Position numbers and translations under genes: made by a program. From DAISJI01 sp964559835 (lineage in GTDB: Bacteria > Acidobacteriota > Terriglobia > Terriglobales > Acidobacteriaceae), in NCBI GenBank assembly GCA_964559835.1, contig CAZLJE010000015.1, positions 62,001-126,000 on the forward strand: 64,000 nucleotides of DNA. Reading direction: 5' to 3'. Shown one piece after another: positions 51,889 through 59,147 of the stretch (its first letter is position 1; each line of letters opens with the position of its first letter). The notes beneath the pieces are model-generated. The model saw nothing but the letters and a program-made list of their open reading frames with translations. It was not told the DNA's origin and searched no databases.

Positions 51889-52003
51889 TGAGTTCTGAGT
51901 AATAAGTAATGAGTAATAAGCGAAAATCCGCCGACGCGTTTTTTGCCCAGACTCTGGCGCGGTCTTCATTATTCTGATTACTCAATACTTATTACTTATT
52001 ACT
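51886..52003. repeat. Inverted GAGTAATAAGTAA repeat before DppB-like gene
   Basis: TAATGAGTTCTGAGTAATAA (51886-51905) with GTAATGAGTAATAAG pairs with ATTACTCAATACTTATTACT (about 51978-51997). The first TAA is the stop of the upstream gene. The right arm ends six bases before ATG 52009, so no ribosome site is visible for the permease. Confidence 0.8.
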
Positions 52004-52008
52004 GACCC

Positions 52009-52926
52009 ATGTTTCGTCTCCTAGCAACCCGCCTGCTCTACACCATCCCGGTGCTCTGGCTGGTCGTGTCGGTCGTGTTCTTGCTGATCCACCTCGTGCC
52101 CGGCGACCCCATCCAGCAGATGCTCGGCGAGGGCGCTGCTGCGGCCGACATCCAGGCTGCGCGCCATGCCTACGGCCTCGATGTGCCCATCGGCCGCCAG
52201 TACATCAATTACTGGAAGGGCGTGCTGCACGGCGACCTCGGCCAGTCACTCCGCTTTAATCAGGGCGTTTCGCAACTGATTGCCACCCGCTATCCGTACA
52301 CACTGCGCCTGACACTCGCCTCGCTGGCCGTCGCGCTGCTGCTGTCGATTCCCGCCGGAGTCCGCTCCGCTCGACGCCGCAATCGCTGGGACGACCGCGC
52401 CATCAGCTTCGCCAGCCTTCTCGGTCTTTCGTTCCCAAACTTCGCGCTGGGGCCGGTGCTCATCTTGTTTTTCGCGATCTACCTCGGCCTGCTTCCGGTG
52501 TCGGGCAGTGGCACGCTGGCGCACCTGGTCCTGCCGGCAATCACCATGGGTGGCGCGCTGGCCGCGATCCTCACGCGCATGGTGCGCACCTCGATGCTCG
52601 AGGAACTCAGCCAGGACTACATCCGCACCGCGCGCGCCAAGGGCCTGCCCGAACGCACGGTCGTCTACGGCCACGCGTTGCGTAACGCGATAATCCCGGT
52701 ACTCACTGTCGTTGGATTGCAATTTGGCGCGCTGCTCGCGGGCGCCATCGTCACCGAGACGATCTTCTCCTGGCCCGGCATCGGACGCCTCACCATCCAA
52801 GCCATCTCGAACCGCGACTACTACCTCGTCGAGGGCTGCATCCTCGCGATCGGCCTGACGTACGTCGCAGTAAACTTCTTGACGGACATTCTGTACTCGG
52901 TCGCGAATCCGAGAATCCGGCAGTAG
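52009..52926 (+). CDS. Peptide/nickel-type ABC transporter permease (DppB-like)
   Basis: 305 residues. The N-terminal helix LLYTIPVLWLVVSVVFLLIHLVPGDP is the DppB/OppB signature (LVPGDP). IGRQYINYWKGVLHGDLGQSLRF follows. The EAA loop is DYIRTARAKGLPERTVVYGHALRNA, and AIVTETIFSWPGIGRL is conserved near the C-terminus. It partners the DppC-like protein. The gene is separated from its partner by about 1 kb holding another exported protein. Confidence 0.92.
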   Translation: MFRLLATRLLYTIPVLWLVVSVVFLLIHLVPGDPIQQMLGEGAAAADIQAARHAYGLDVPIGRQYINYWKGVLHGDLGQSLRFNQGVSQLIATRYPYTLRLTLASLAVALLLSIPAGVRSARRRNRWDDRAISFASLLGLSFPNFALGPVLILFFAIYLGLLPVSGSGTLAHLVLPAITMGGALAAILTRMVRTSMLEELSQDYIRTARAKGLPERTVVYGHALRNAIIPVLTVVGLQFGALLAGAIVTETIFSWPGIGRLTIQAISNRDYYLVEGCILAIGLTYVAVNFLTDILYSVANPRIRQ

Positions 52927-53031
52927 GTAATCGGTAATTAGATCCATCGGCCGCGTTACCAATTTTGGCGGTATTGGCTCATTGGTTTGGTACCAATTAC
53001 CAATTACCAATTACCGATTACCGATTACCAG
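52925..53031. repeat. Inverted GGTAATCGGTAATTA repeat between convergent genes
   Basis: AGGTAATCGGTAATTAGA (52925-52942) pairs with CCAATTACCAATTACC and GATTACCGATTACCAG (about 52992-53031). The left arm overlaps the DppB-like stop; the right arm encodes the last residues (LVIGNR) and stop of the CorC-like gene on the minus strand. Confidence 0.8.
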
Positions 53032-54417
53032 ATCCCCAGATTGTTTCGGCTCAATCGTCTCCACCTTCACCTTCGCCACTCTTCTCCCGTCCATCTCCAC
53101 GACCGTGAATCTCCGCCCCGCAAATTCGACCGACTCTCCAACTCGCGGAATGCGCTGGAACTGGTACAACAGGAATCCGGCGAGCGTTTCGAACCCTTCG
53201 TCCGATGGCAGGTGTATCCGGTACTGCGTCTCGAGGTCGCGGATCGGCGTGGCTCCGTCGAGGACCATCGTGCTGGCGCCGGCTTCGAACGTCGGCGCTG
53301 TCACATCGAACTCGTCCTCGATCTCTCCGACGATCTGCTCCAGCACATCCTCCACCGTCACCACTCCCGACGTCGAACCGAACTCATCCACCACCACCGC
53401 CAGGTGTCGCTTGCGCCGCCGGAACTCGACGAGCAGATCGGTGAGCGGTTTCGTCTCCGGCACCACCAGCACGTCGCGCATGATGTCGCGCACCGTCATC
53501 AGCGCCAGCCGGACGCCCGCCTCGTCCGCCGTGCCCTTCGTGTAGTGCAGGCGCATCCAGCGCGTCAGATCTTTGCTGTAAAGCAGCCCGATGATGTACT
53601 CGGGCCCGCGTTGCGCGTCGTACACCGGCACCCGCGAATGCTGCTCTTCCACCACGCGCGCCAGTGCCTGGTCGAGCGGCAGATTCGACGGCAGCGAAAA
53701 GATACGCGGCCGCGGCACCATGATCTGTCGCACCATCAGTTCGCCCAACTCCAGCGCGCGCACCACGATCTCATGTTCGACCGGCGGCACCATGCCGTGC
53801 GAATGCGACGAGCGCACCATCAATTTCAATTCTTCGGGTGAATGCACGCCCGCCGCCCGTATCTGTCTCGTCCCAAATCGCCGTAACACCCAGCGTGCGG
53901 ACCGGCTCATGACCCTCAGGAACGGCCGCGCCGCGGTCATGAAGACCAGCATCGGCCCGGCCACGCCCAACGCGATGCGCTCGGCGCGATGCAGCGCGAG
54001 CGACTTCGGTACCAGTTCGCCCAGGACCACCAGCAGGTAGGTAATGACGAGGAACGAGATCAGTGCGCCCAAGGCGTGGGCATAAAGATGCGCATAGGGA
54101 ACGCCGGCCAGGGAGTGTTCGAAAATGGACGCCAGCGTCGCTTCGCCGACCCAGCCCAGTCCCAGGCTCGCCAGGGTTACGCCAAGCTGGACTGCCGCCA
54201 GCAGGTCGTCCAGGTGCTCGTGCAATCGCAGCACGTTACGCGCGCCCAGTCGTCCCGCCTCGATCATCTGCTGGATGCGGGTATCGCGGATGCTCACCAG
54301 GGCAAATTCGGTCGCCACGAAAAAGGCGTTCGCCGCCACCAACAGGATTACGGCGAATACGCGCACCAGCACGTAACCAACCATGCCCGCCGATTGTAGC
54401 AGTAGCGCCGGAATCAA
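53011..54417 (-). CDS. CNNM/CorC-type hemolysin-family protein
   Basis: 468 residues. N-terminal DUF21/CNNM membrane domain: VFAVILLVAANAFFVATEFALVSIRDTRI and a second pair of helices (VITYLLVVLGELVPKSLALH). Two CBS domains follow (MVPRPRIFSLPSNLPLDQALARVVEEQHSRVPVYD; VRDIMRDVLVVPETKPLTDLLVEFRRRKRHLAVVVDE). The C-terminal CorC_HlyC domain is RIPRVGESVEFAGRRFTVVEMDGRRVAKV. Members are associated with magnesium or cobalt efflux and with membrane stability. The C-terminus (SGDLVIGNR) is in a repeat. Confidence 0.93.
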   Translation of the reverse strand: MIPALLLQSAGMVGYVLVRVFAVILLVAANAFFVATEFALVSIRDTRIQQMIEAGRLGARNVLRLHEHLDDLLAAVQLGVTLASLGLGWVGEATLASIFEHSLAGVPYAHLYAHALGALISFLVITYLLVVLGELVPKSLALHRAERIALGVAGPMLVFMTAARPFLRVMSRSARWVLRRFGTRQIRAAGVHSPEELKLMVRSSHSHGMVPPVEHEIVVRALELGELMVRQIMVPRPRIFSLPSNLPLDQALARVVEEQHSRVPVYDAQRGPEYIIGLLYSKDLTRWMRLHYTKGTADEAGVRLALMTVRDIMRDVLVVPETKPLTDLLVEFRRRKRHLAVVVDEFGSTSGVVTVEDVLEQIVGEIEDEFDVTAPTFEAGASTMVLDGATPIRDLETQYRIHLPSDEGFETLAGFLLYQFQRIPRVGESVEFAGRRFTVVEMDGRRVAKVKVETIEPKQSGDLVIGNR

Positions 54418-54670
54418 TCGTGTGTACTAGCCAGGCTTGCCTGGCGGCAGAATCCCGCGCCCCGCCTCCCCGTCCCGCGCCCCTGTTTTCCTGCTTACCT
54501 TCCCCGCTCCCGGCGGTCTAATGCGTAAAGAACGCTGGGTCTCCGCGCGAACGGGAATCCCGGAACTTTTTCTGTCCGGCCAGCGTAACAAGCGTCAGGG
54601 GCACGACGTCTCCCTTCTTGGGACATGGTGTTCGTTTCCCCTGCGTTACGGGTGGGGCTGGAGGTTGCAA
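54418..54670. repeat. Intergenic region with a GCCAGGCTTGCCTGGC palindrome
   Basis: The perfect 16-bp palindrome GCCAGGCTTGCCTGGC-like element (AGCCAGGCTTGCCTGGCGG, 54429-54447) recurs at 55947-55963. The rest is GC-rich with no recognisable gene or promoter; a long open frame here (from 54437) joins the next gene but is not supported by composition. Confidence 0.6.
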
Positions 54671-55879
54671 GTGGCAAACGGGAACGGAAAGAAAAAGAAG
54701 AAGCGCTGGATCATCGTCGCCGGATCACTCGTAGGAGTGATCGTGATCGTCCTGGTCGTGACGGCGATGACGCGCGGCGGCGCCAAGATCGATCCCTCGA
54801 AGCTGGCGAAAGTGGAAAAAGGAGACCTCGCGAAGAGTGTTGTCGCGACAGGCAAGATCACGCCCATCGTCAAGACCGATATCAAGTCGAAGGCCAGCGG
54901 CATCGTAAAGAAGTGGTACGTCGATGCCGGCGAGCGCGTCAAGGCCGGCACCCTGCTCGTGGAACTCGATAAGGACGAGATCACCGCACAGGTCCGCCAG
55001 GCCCGCGCCTTCCTCGAAGCCACCGAAGCCCAGGCCCGAGCCTCCAAGGCCGACCTGGAACGCGCTAAGGTGGACGCCGAGGGTCCCGACGTCCCGCTGC
55101 TCAAGCGCGCCTACGAGCGTGCCAAGAACATGGCCAAGGACGGCGTCGTTTCGCAGGCGCAGCTCGATGACGCGCAGAAAAATTATGAGCTTGCACTGAA
55201 CAAGCAGGAAGTCGCCAAAGCCAACCTGATCGTGCTCAAGGCCAAAGCCGCGCAGGCGGACGCGCAGGTGGCACAGGCGCAGGCATCGCTGAAGCAGCTG
55301 GAAGAGCAGCTCGGGTACACCACCATCGTCGCCCCCATGGATGGCCTGATCCTCTCGCGTAACGTCGAGATCGGCGACGCGGTCAGCTCCATCCTCGTGC
55401 TGGGTTCCTCCGCCACGCTCGTCATGAGCGAGGGCGACACCAGCGAAGTTTACGTTTTGGGAAAGGTGGACGAGAGCGACATCGGCAAGGTCTACCTCGG
55501 CCAGCCTGCCCGGATCAAAGTTGAATCGTTTAAGGACAAGACCTTCACCGGCCATGTCACCAAGATTTCGCCTCTCGGAACCGAGAAGGATAACGTAACC
55601 ACCTTCGAGGTCCGCGTCTCTATCACCAATCCCGGTGGCGAACTCAAAGCGGCGATGACCGCCAACGCCGAGATCATTCTCGAAGAGCACAAAGGCGTGC
55701 TCATGATCCCGGAGGGCGCGATCATCTATGACAAGGACAAGAAAGCGTCGGTTGAGATTCCCGATCCGCAAGTCCGCGACGGCAAGCGCAAGATCGCGGT
55801 CAAGCTGGGGATTTCGAATGGCGCCAAGGCCGAGATACTGGACGGCCTGAAAGAAGGTCAACAGGTAGTGCTGCAGTAG
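54671..55879 (+). CDS. RND/MacA-like periplasmic adaptor protein
   Basis: 402 residues from GTG 54671, with GGAGG (54660-54664) six bases upstream. N-terminal: NGNGKKKKKRWIIVAGSL... one transmembrane helix (VGVIVIVLVVTAMTRGG). The lipoyl and hairpin parts are SGIVKKWYVDAGERVKAGTLLVELD, long coiled coil (ITAQVRQARAFLEATEAQARASKADLER...NKQEVAKANLIVLKAKAAQ), and the second lipoyl half YTTIVAPMDGLILSRNVEIGDAV. It bridges an inner-membrane pump and an outer-membrane channel. No MacB or TolC gene is adjacent, so its partner is elsewhere. Confidence 0.9.
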   Translation: MANGNGKKKKKRWIIVAGSLVGVIVIVLVVTAMTRGGAKIDPSKLAKVEKGDLAKSVVATGKITPIVKTDIKSKASGIVKKWYVDAGERVKAGTLLVELDKDEITAQVRQARAFLEATEAQARASKADLERAKVDAEGPDVPLLKRAYERAKNMAKDGVVSQAQLDDAQKNYELALNKQEVAKANLIVLKAKAAQADAQVAQAQASLKQLEEQLGYTTIVAPMDGLILSRNVEIGDAVSSILVLGSSATLVMSEGDTSEVYVLGKVDESDIGKVYLGQPARIKVESFKDKTFTGHVTKISPLGTEKDNVTTFEVRVSITNPGGELKAAMTANAEIILEEHKGVLMIPEGAIIYDKDKKASVEIPDPQVRDGKRKIAVKLGISNGAKAEILDGLKEGQQVVLQ

Positions 55880-56020
55880 TCTTGCGCAGCACCCGGGGGA
55901 CCCCCGGCGCCCCTCCAGGTCTGGGGTTCCCCCTTTGGTGTACGAGCCAGGCTTGCCTGGCGACACGTGACTCTTAGGCCAGCTATTCTGCCACCAATTT
56001 GCTCCGTGTGAGGGATTTCT

Positions 56021-57019
56021 ATGAAACTCATTCGTCGCGCCCTTCCCCTGCTCCTGCTTTGCACCCTGCCGCTCTTCGCCGCCGAAGAGGGATCTTTCGA
56101 CCGCACGCTGAAAGTCACCGGCCCGGTCGATCTTGACGTCACCACCGGCTCCGGTGGGATCGTTATCAACCGCGGCGGCAATGGACAGGTGGTCATTCAC
56201 GCTACGCTCCGCGCCAGCGATCATGGTTGGTTCAGCGAAAACGTCTCCGACCGCATCCGCGCCATCGAACAGAATCCCCCCATCGAGCAGAACGGCAACG
56301 TGATCCGTATCGGCCACTTCAGCGACAGCGACCGCTCGCGCAATATCTCTATCGCTTATGACATCCAGGTCCCGGCCGACGTCCGTGTTCACTCCCGCAC
56401 CGGTTCCGGACACATCCGCATCGCGAGCATCAATGGCCCGGTCGAGGCGAGTACCGGCTCCGGCGGCATCGAACTCGAGGGCGTTGCCTCCGAGGCCCGC
56501 CTTCAGACCGGCTCCGGCAGTATCCGCGTCAACAACGTCGCCGGTACCGTCCGCGCCCACACCGGCAGCGGCTCGATCGAGGGTGACGGAATCGGCAGCG
56601 GCAGCACCGTGAACACCTCCGCCAGGTTCCAGGGCAAGGCTCTGCCCCTAGCTTCCGAAGGCTCCAGCTCCAGCACGGGCAAGGCATATCTGGATTTTGA
56701 AACCGGTTCCGGCAGCATCCGTCTCCAGAACATCGCCGGCGAACTGAGGGCGCACACCGGCAGCGGCAACATCGAGGCCCAAGGCAAGCAAGCTGGCGAC
56801 TGGGAACTGCGCACTGGCTCCGGTGGCATCCGCGTACGTCTTCCGGAGAATTCGAACTTCGACCTGATGGCCCGCACCAGCTCCGGCTCGGTCAGCACCG
56901 ATTTTCCAATCACGGTCCAGGGCACCGTGAATCGCCGCGAACTGAGCGGCTCCGTCAACGGCGGAGGACCCAAGCTCGACCTCCATACAGGCTCCGGCAG
57001 CATCCACATCGAAAAATAG
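56021..57019 (+). CDS. DUF4097-type adhesin-like protein with TGSG repeats
   Basis: 332 residues. Signal peptide MKLIRRALPLLLLCTLPLFA. Nine copies of (T/R)TGSGxI-like units (TGSGGIV, TGSGHIRI, TGSGGIEL, TGSGSIRV, TGSGSIEG, TGSGSIRL, TGSGNIEA, TGSGGIRV, TGSGSIHI) recur every about 20 residues, with short strands between, consistent with a right-handed beta helix or solenoid as in DUF4097 (toastrack) proteins. No catalytic residues are evident. It may be a surface structural protein, or in other bacteria an envelope-stress component. Confidence 0.85.
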   Translation: MKLIRRALPLLLLCTLPLFAAEEGSFDRTLKVTGPVDLDVTTGSGGIVINRGGNGQVVIHATLRASDHGWFSENVSDRIRAIEQNPPIEQNGNVIRIGHFSDSDRSRNISIAYDIQVPADVRVHSRTGSGHIRIASINGPVEASTGSGGIELEGVASEARLQTGSGSIRVNNVAGTVRAHTGSGSIEGDGIGSGSTVNTSARFQGKALPLASEGSSSSTGKAYLDFETGSGSIRLQNIAGELRAHTGSGNIEAQGKQAGDWELRTGSGGIRVRLPENSNFDLMARTSSGSVSTDFPITVQGTVNRRELSGSVNGGGPKLDLHTGSGSIHIEK

Positions 57020-57060
57020 GCGCAAGGTACGAGGGTTGAGGCACGAGAAAAAAAAGAGGC

Positions 57061-57100
57061 TGTCATCCCGAGCGAGGACGTAAGTCCGAGTCGAGGGACC
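57061..57100. repeat. CATCCCGAGCGAGGACG repeat
   Basis: GTCATCCCGAGCGAGGACG, then GTCCGAGTCGAGGGACC, and TTTTGTTTTG: a short copy of the element at 23997 and 27298. It lies between DUF4097 and the SAM-hydrolase gene. Confidence 0.8.
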
Positions 57101-57216
57101 TTTTGTTTTGCTACTTCGAAACACTGCGGTGTGCCCCCGGCCCGCGCCCCGCGCCCCGCGCCCCTCGGCCCTTTCTTGACTTCCCCGCTCTCCCCGCGAT
57201 AACTTCGCGCCACACC

Positions 57217-58044
57217 ATGGCAAACCGGTTGATCACTCTCACCACCGATTTCGGCGTCAATGACCACTATGTCGGCACGATGAAGGGCGTCATCCTCAGC
57301 GTCAACCCGCAGGCGCAGATCGTCGACCTCTGCAACGCCGTTCAGTCTTTTGACATCCTCGACGGCGCCATCACCATCTCGCAGGCCTATCGCTACTATC
57401 CGGCCGACACGGTGCACGTCGTCGTTGTCGATCCCGGTGTCGGCACGCCGCGCCGCCCCATCCTCGTCACCGGTGAGAAACACATCTTCCTCGCCCCCGA
57501 TAACGGCGTGCTCTCGTTCGTTTACGAGCGCGAGGAACGGCTGAGCGTTCGCCACATCTCCGCGGAGCATTACTTTCTCCAGCCCGTCAGTAATACCTTC
57601 CACGGTCGCGACGTCTTCGCTGCCGTCGCCGGATGGCTCAGCAAGGGCGTCGAGGTCTCCAAGTTCGGCGAGGAGATCACCGACTTCGCCCGTTTCGCCG
57701 CCCCCAAGCCAAAACCCGTCGATGCCAAGACCTTCAAGGGTGTCGTGCTCAAGGTCGACAAGTTCGGCAACCTGGTGACGAATCTGTCCGAGCGCGACGT
57801 CCCTCAGTTGTTCGCGCAGCCCACGCCGGCGTTCAAGATCGCCGTCGGCAAAACGCAGGTCACGAAACTGGCGAAAGCTTACGCGGAGGGCGCCGCGGGC
57901 GAGGTCTTCGCCATCGTCGGCAGCATGGGATTTTTGGAGATTTCCGCGAACCGCGGCGCCGCCGTTCAAGCCGTGGGCGCCGGCAAGGGAGCCGAGGTAA
58001 CGTTGACGCTCGAATCAGCCGCCGGAGCAACACCAGGCGCCTGA
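57217..58044 (+). CDS. SAM hydrolase (DUF62/fluorinase-like, adenosyl-hydroxide lyase type)
   Basis: 275 residues from ATG 57217; the open frame upstream (from 57103) is Pro/Arg-rich and not conserved. The N-terminal ITLTTDFGVNDHYVGTMKGVIL and VVVVDPGVGTPRRPILV are family signatures; FLAPDNGVLSFV and VSNTFHGRDVFAAVAGWL follow. Characterised relatives hydrolyse S-adenosyl-methionine to adenosine and methionine, or use halide. The C-terminal barrel (KVDKFGNLVTNLS) is complete. No halide-specific loop is obvious, so hydroxide is the likely nucleophile. Confidence 0.92.
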   Translation: MANRLITLTTDFGVNDHYVGTMKGVILSVNPQAQIVDLCNAVQSFDILDGAITISQAYRYYPADTVHVVVVDPGVGTPRRPILVTGEKHIFLAPDNGVLSFVYEREERLSVRHISAEHYFLQPVSNTFHGRDVFAAVAGWLSKGVEVSKFGEEITDFARFAAPKPKPVDAKTFKGVVLKVDKFGNLVTNLSERDVPQLFAQPTPAFKIAVGKTQVTKLAKAYAEGAAGEVFAIVGSMGFLEISANRGAAVQAVGAGKGAEVTLTLESAAGATPGA

Positions 58045-58061
58045 GCGCAGGAAAGAAAAAA

Positions 58062-58148
58062 CCATTGCCGATTGCCGATTGCCGATTGTCGATTGTCGAT
58101 TCATCCAGAGCGCCTTTTCAATCGACAATCATCAATCGGCAATGCTTT
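58062..58148. repeat. ATTGCCGATT inverted-repeat element (copy 3)
   Basis: ACCATTGCCGATTGCCGATT (58062-58081), then GCCGATTGTCGATTGTCGATT, unique centre CATCCAGAGCGCCTTTT, and the inverted arm CAATCGACAATCATCAATC with CGGCAATGCTTTTG. Direct GCCGATT units number three here against one or two in the other copies, so copy number varies. Confidence 0.85.
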
Positions 58149-58155
58149 TGTGTTT

Positions 58156-58389
58156 CTACGGGTTCCTCGGTTTCGCCCTGGCGTATCCTTCCATCTGCGC
58201 CGTCCACTTCAGGAACCGGATCAGTTCCTTCCGCTCTTTCCACGTGAACTCCCAGAATTCCAGGAACCCGATGTCCTTCATCTTGACGCCCGTATAGGTC
58301 TCGATCCTCCACCGCAAGTACGGGCTCCGCCACGGCGTCAGGTGATGCCCGCGCGTCGCGTTCCACAGGAATTTGAAGATCTTTCGCAT
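58156..58389 (-). CDS. Small conserved hypothetical protein
   Basis: 77 residues, strongly aromatic and basic: FKFLWNATRGHHLTPWRSPYLRWRIETYTG, then helix FLEFWEFTWKERKELIRFLKWTAQMEGYA. I recall similar short proteins in Acidobacteriota genomes, but know no function. The basic N-terminal half could bind nucleic acid. The stop is close to the repeat at 58062. There are no paralogues here to help. Confidence 0.6.
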   Translation of the reverse strand: MRKIFKFLWNATRGHHLTPWRSPYLRWRIETYTGVKMKDIGFLEFWEFTWKERKELIRFLKWTAQMEGYARAKPRNP

Positions 58390-58520
58390 GAACCTTCAAC
58401 CAGTATAGCGATACTCTCAACCGGAACATCGGCGTCTCGCCGGTCACGCGCTCTCGACCGTGCCTAGTATTGCTTATTGCTGAAGGCTGATTGCTGATTG
58501 CTATTGATAGAATCTTTCTC

Positions 58521-58877
58521 ATGCCCCAGGACGCCCGCCAGCAGGCCGAAGATCACTACTACGCCGCGCTCGACCTCTATGCCGACGGCCAACACGAGCA
58601 GGCGATCGCCGAGTACCAGAAATCCATCGCCGCCGACCCGACCTTTGCCGACGCGCTTCACGGCCTCGCCCGCGCCTATCAGGACATGAATAAACTCGAC
58701 GAGGCTATCGAGGTCTCCAAGAAAATCGCCGAACTCGAGCCCGACGATGTCCTCGCCCACACCTCGCTGTCCATCCTCTACCAGAAGAAGGGCATGATCC
58801 CGGAAGCCGAAGCGGAAGGAAATAAGGCGCGCGTGTTGGGATGGAAACAACAGCTCCGGGCCGACAAGAAGGCCTAG
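58521..58877 (+). CDS. TPR-repeat protein
   Basis: 118 residues from ATG 58521. Three tetratricopeptide units: AEDHYYAALDLYADGQHEQAIAEYQKSIAADP, ADALHGLARAYQDMNKLDEAIEVSKKIAELEP and LAHTSLSILYQKKGMIPEAEAEGNKARVL. The TPR fold binds peptides or partners; no catalytic domain and no signal peptide, so it is cytosolic. It is a frequent type of small scaffold. No partner is deduced from the neighbours. Confidence 0.85.
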   Translation: MPQDARQQAEDHYYAALDLYADGQHEQAIAEYQKSIAADPTFADALHGLARAYQDMNKLDEAIEVSKKIAELEPDDVLAHTSLSILYQKKGMIPEAEAEGNKARVLGWKQQLRADKKA

Positions 58878-58885
58878 TTCAAACA

Positions 58886-59020
58886 TTCAGCGCGCGCAAA
58901 GCGCGGGGCAGAATCCTAGCCCACCGGCAGAATCCTAGCCCACGGCCAGAATCCTAGCCCACGGCGTAAGCCGTGGGTGAGCTCGTATTGAATGTGGGAA
59001 GAGCCCGCTTCAGCGGGCGA
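58886..59020. repeat. Palindromic repeat array AGCCCACGG...CCGTGGG
   Basis: CAGCGCGCGCAAAGCGCGGGG (58889-58909), then three units of GGCAGAATCCTAGCCCAC(C/G)G, then CCCACGGCGTAAGCCGTGGG (58959-58978) and CCCGCTTCAGCGGGC (59003-59017). These are GC palindromes with a central 'CGTAAGC' or 'TTCAGC', a type widespread in Acidobacteriota. No gene is visible in the interval 58878-59147. Confidence 0.75.
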
Positions 59021-59147
59021 CAGAATTTCTGAAGGCTCCGCCGCCTTCGTCTGCACCCCCGAAAGGCTTCTGTACGAGAAAAGGGGCATGGTTCGGTCAC
59101 TCGTGAAGCCAACACCGTCTCCCGACCTACGCCCTCCGCCCTACCGC

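Noticed and set aside
54437..54670. N-terminal extension of the MacA-like adaptor
   Set aside because: Composition is not like a protein, and GTG 54671 has a good ribosome site.
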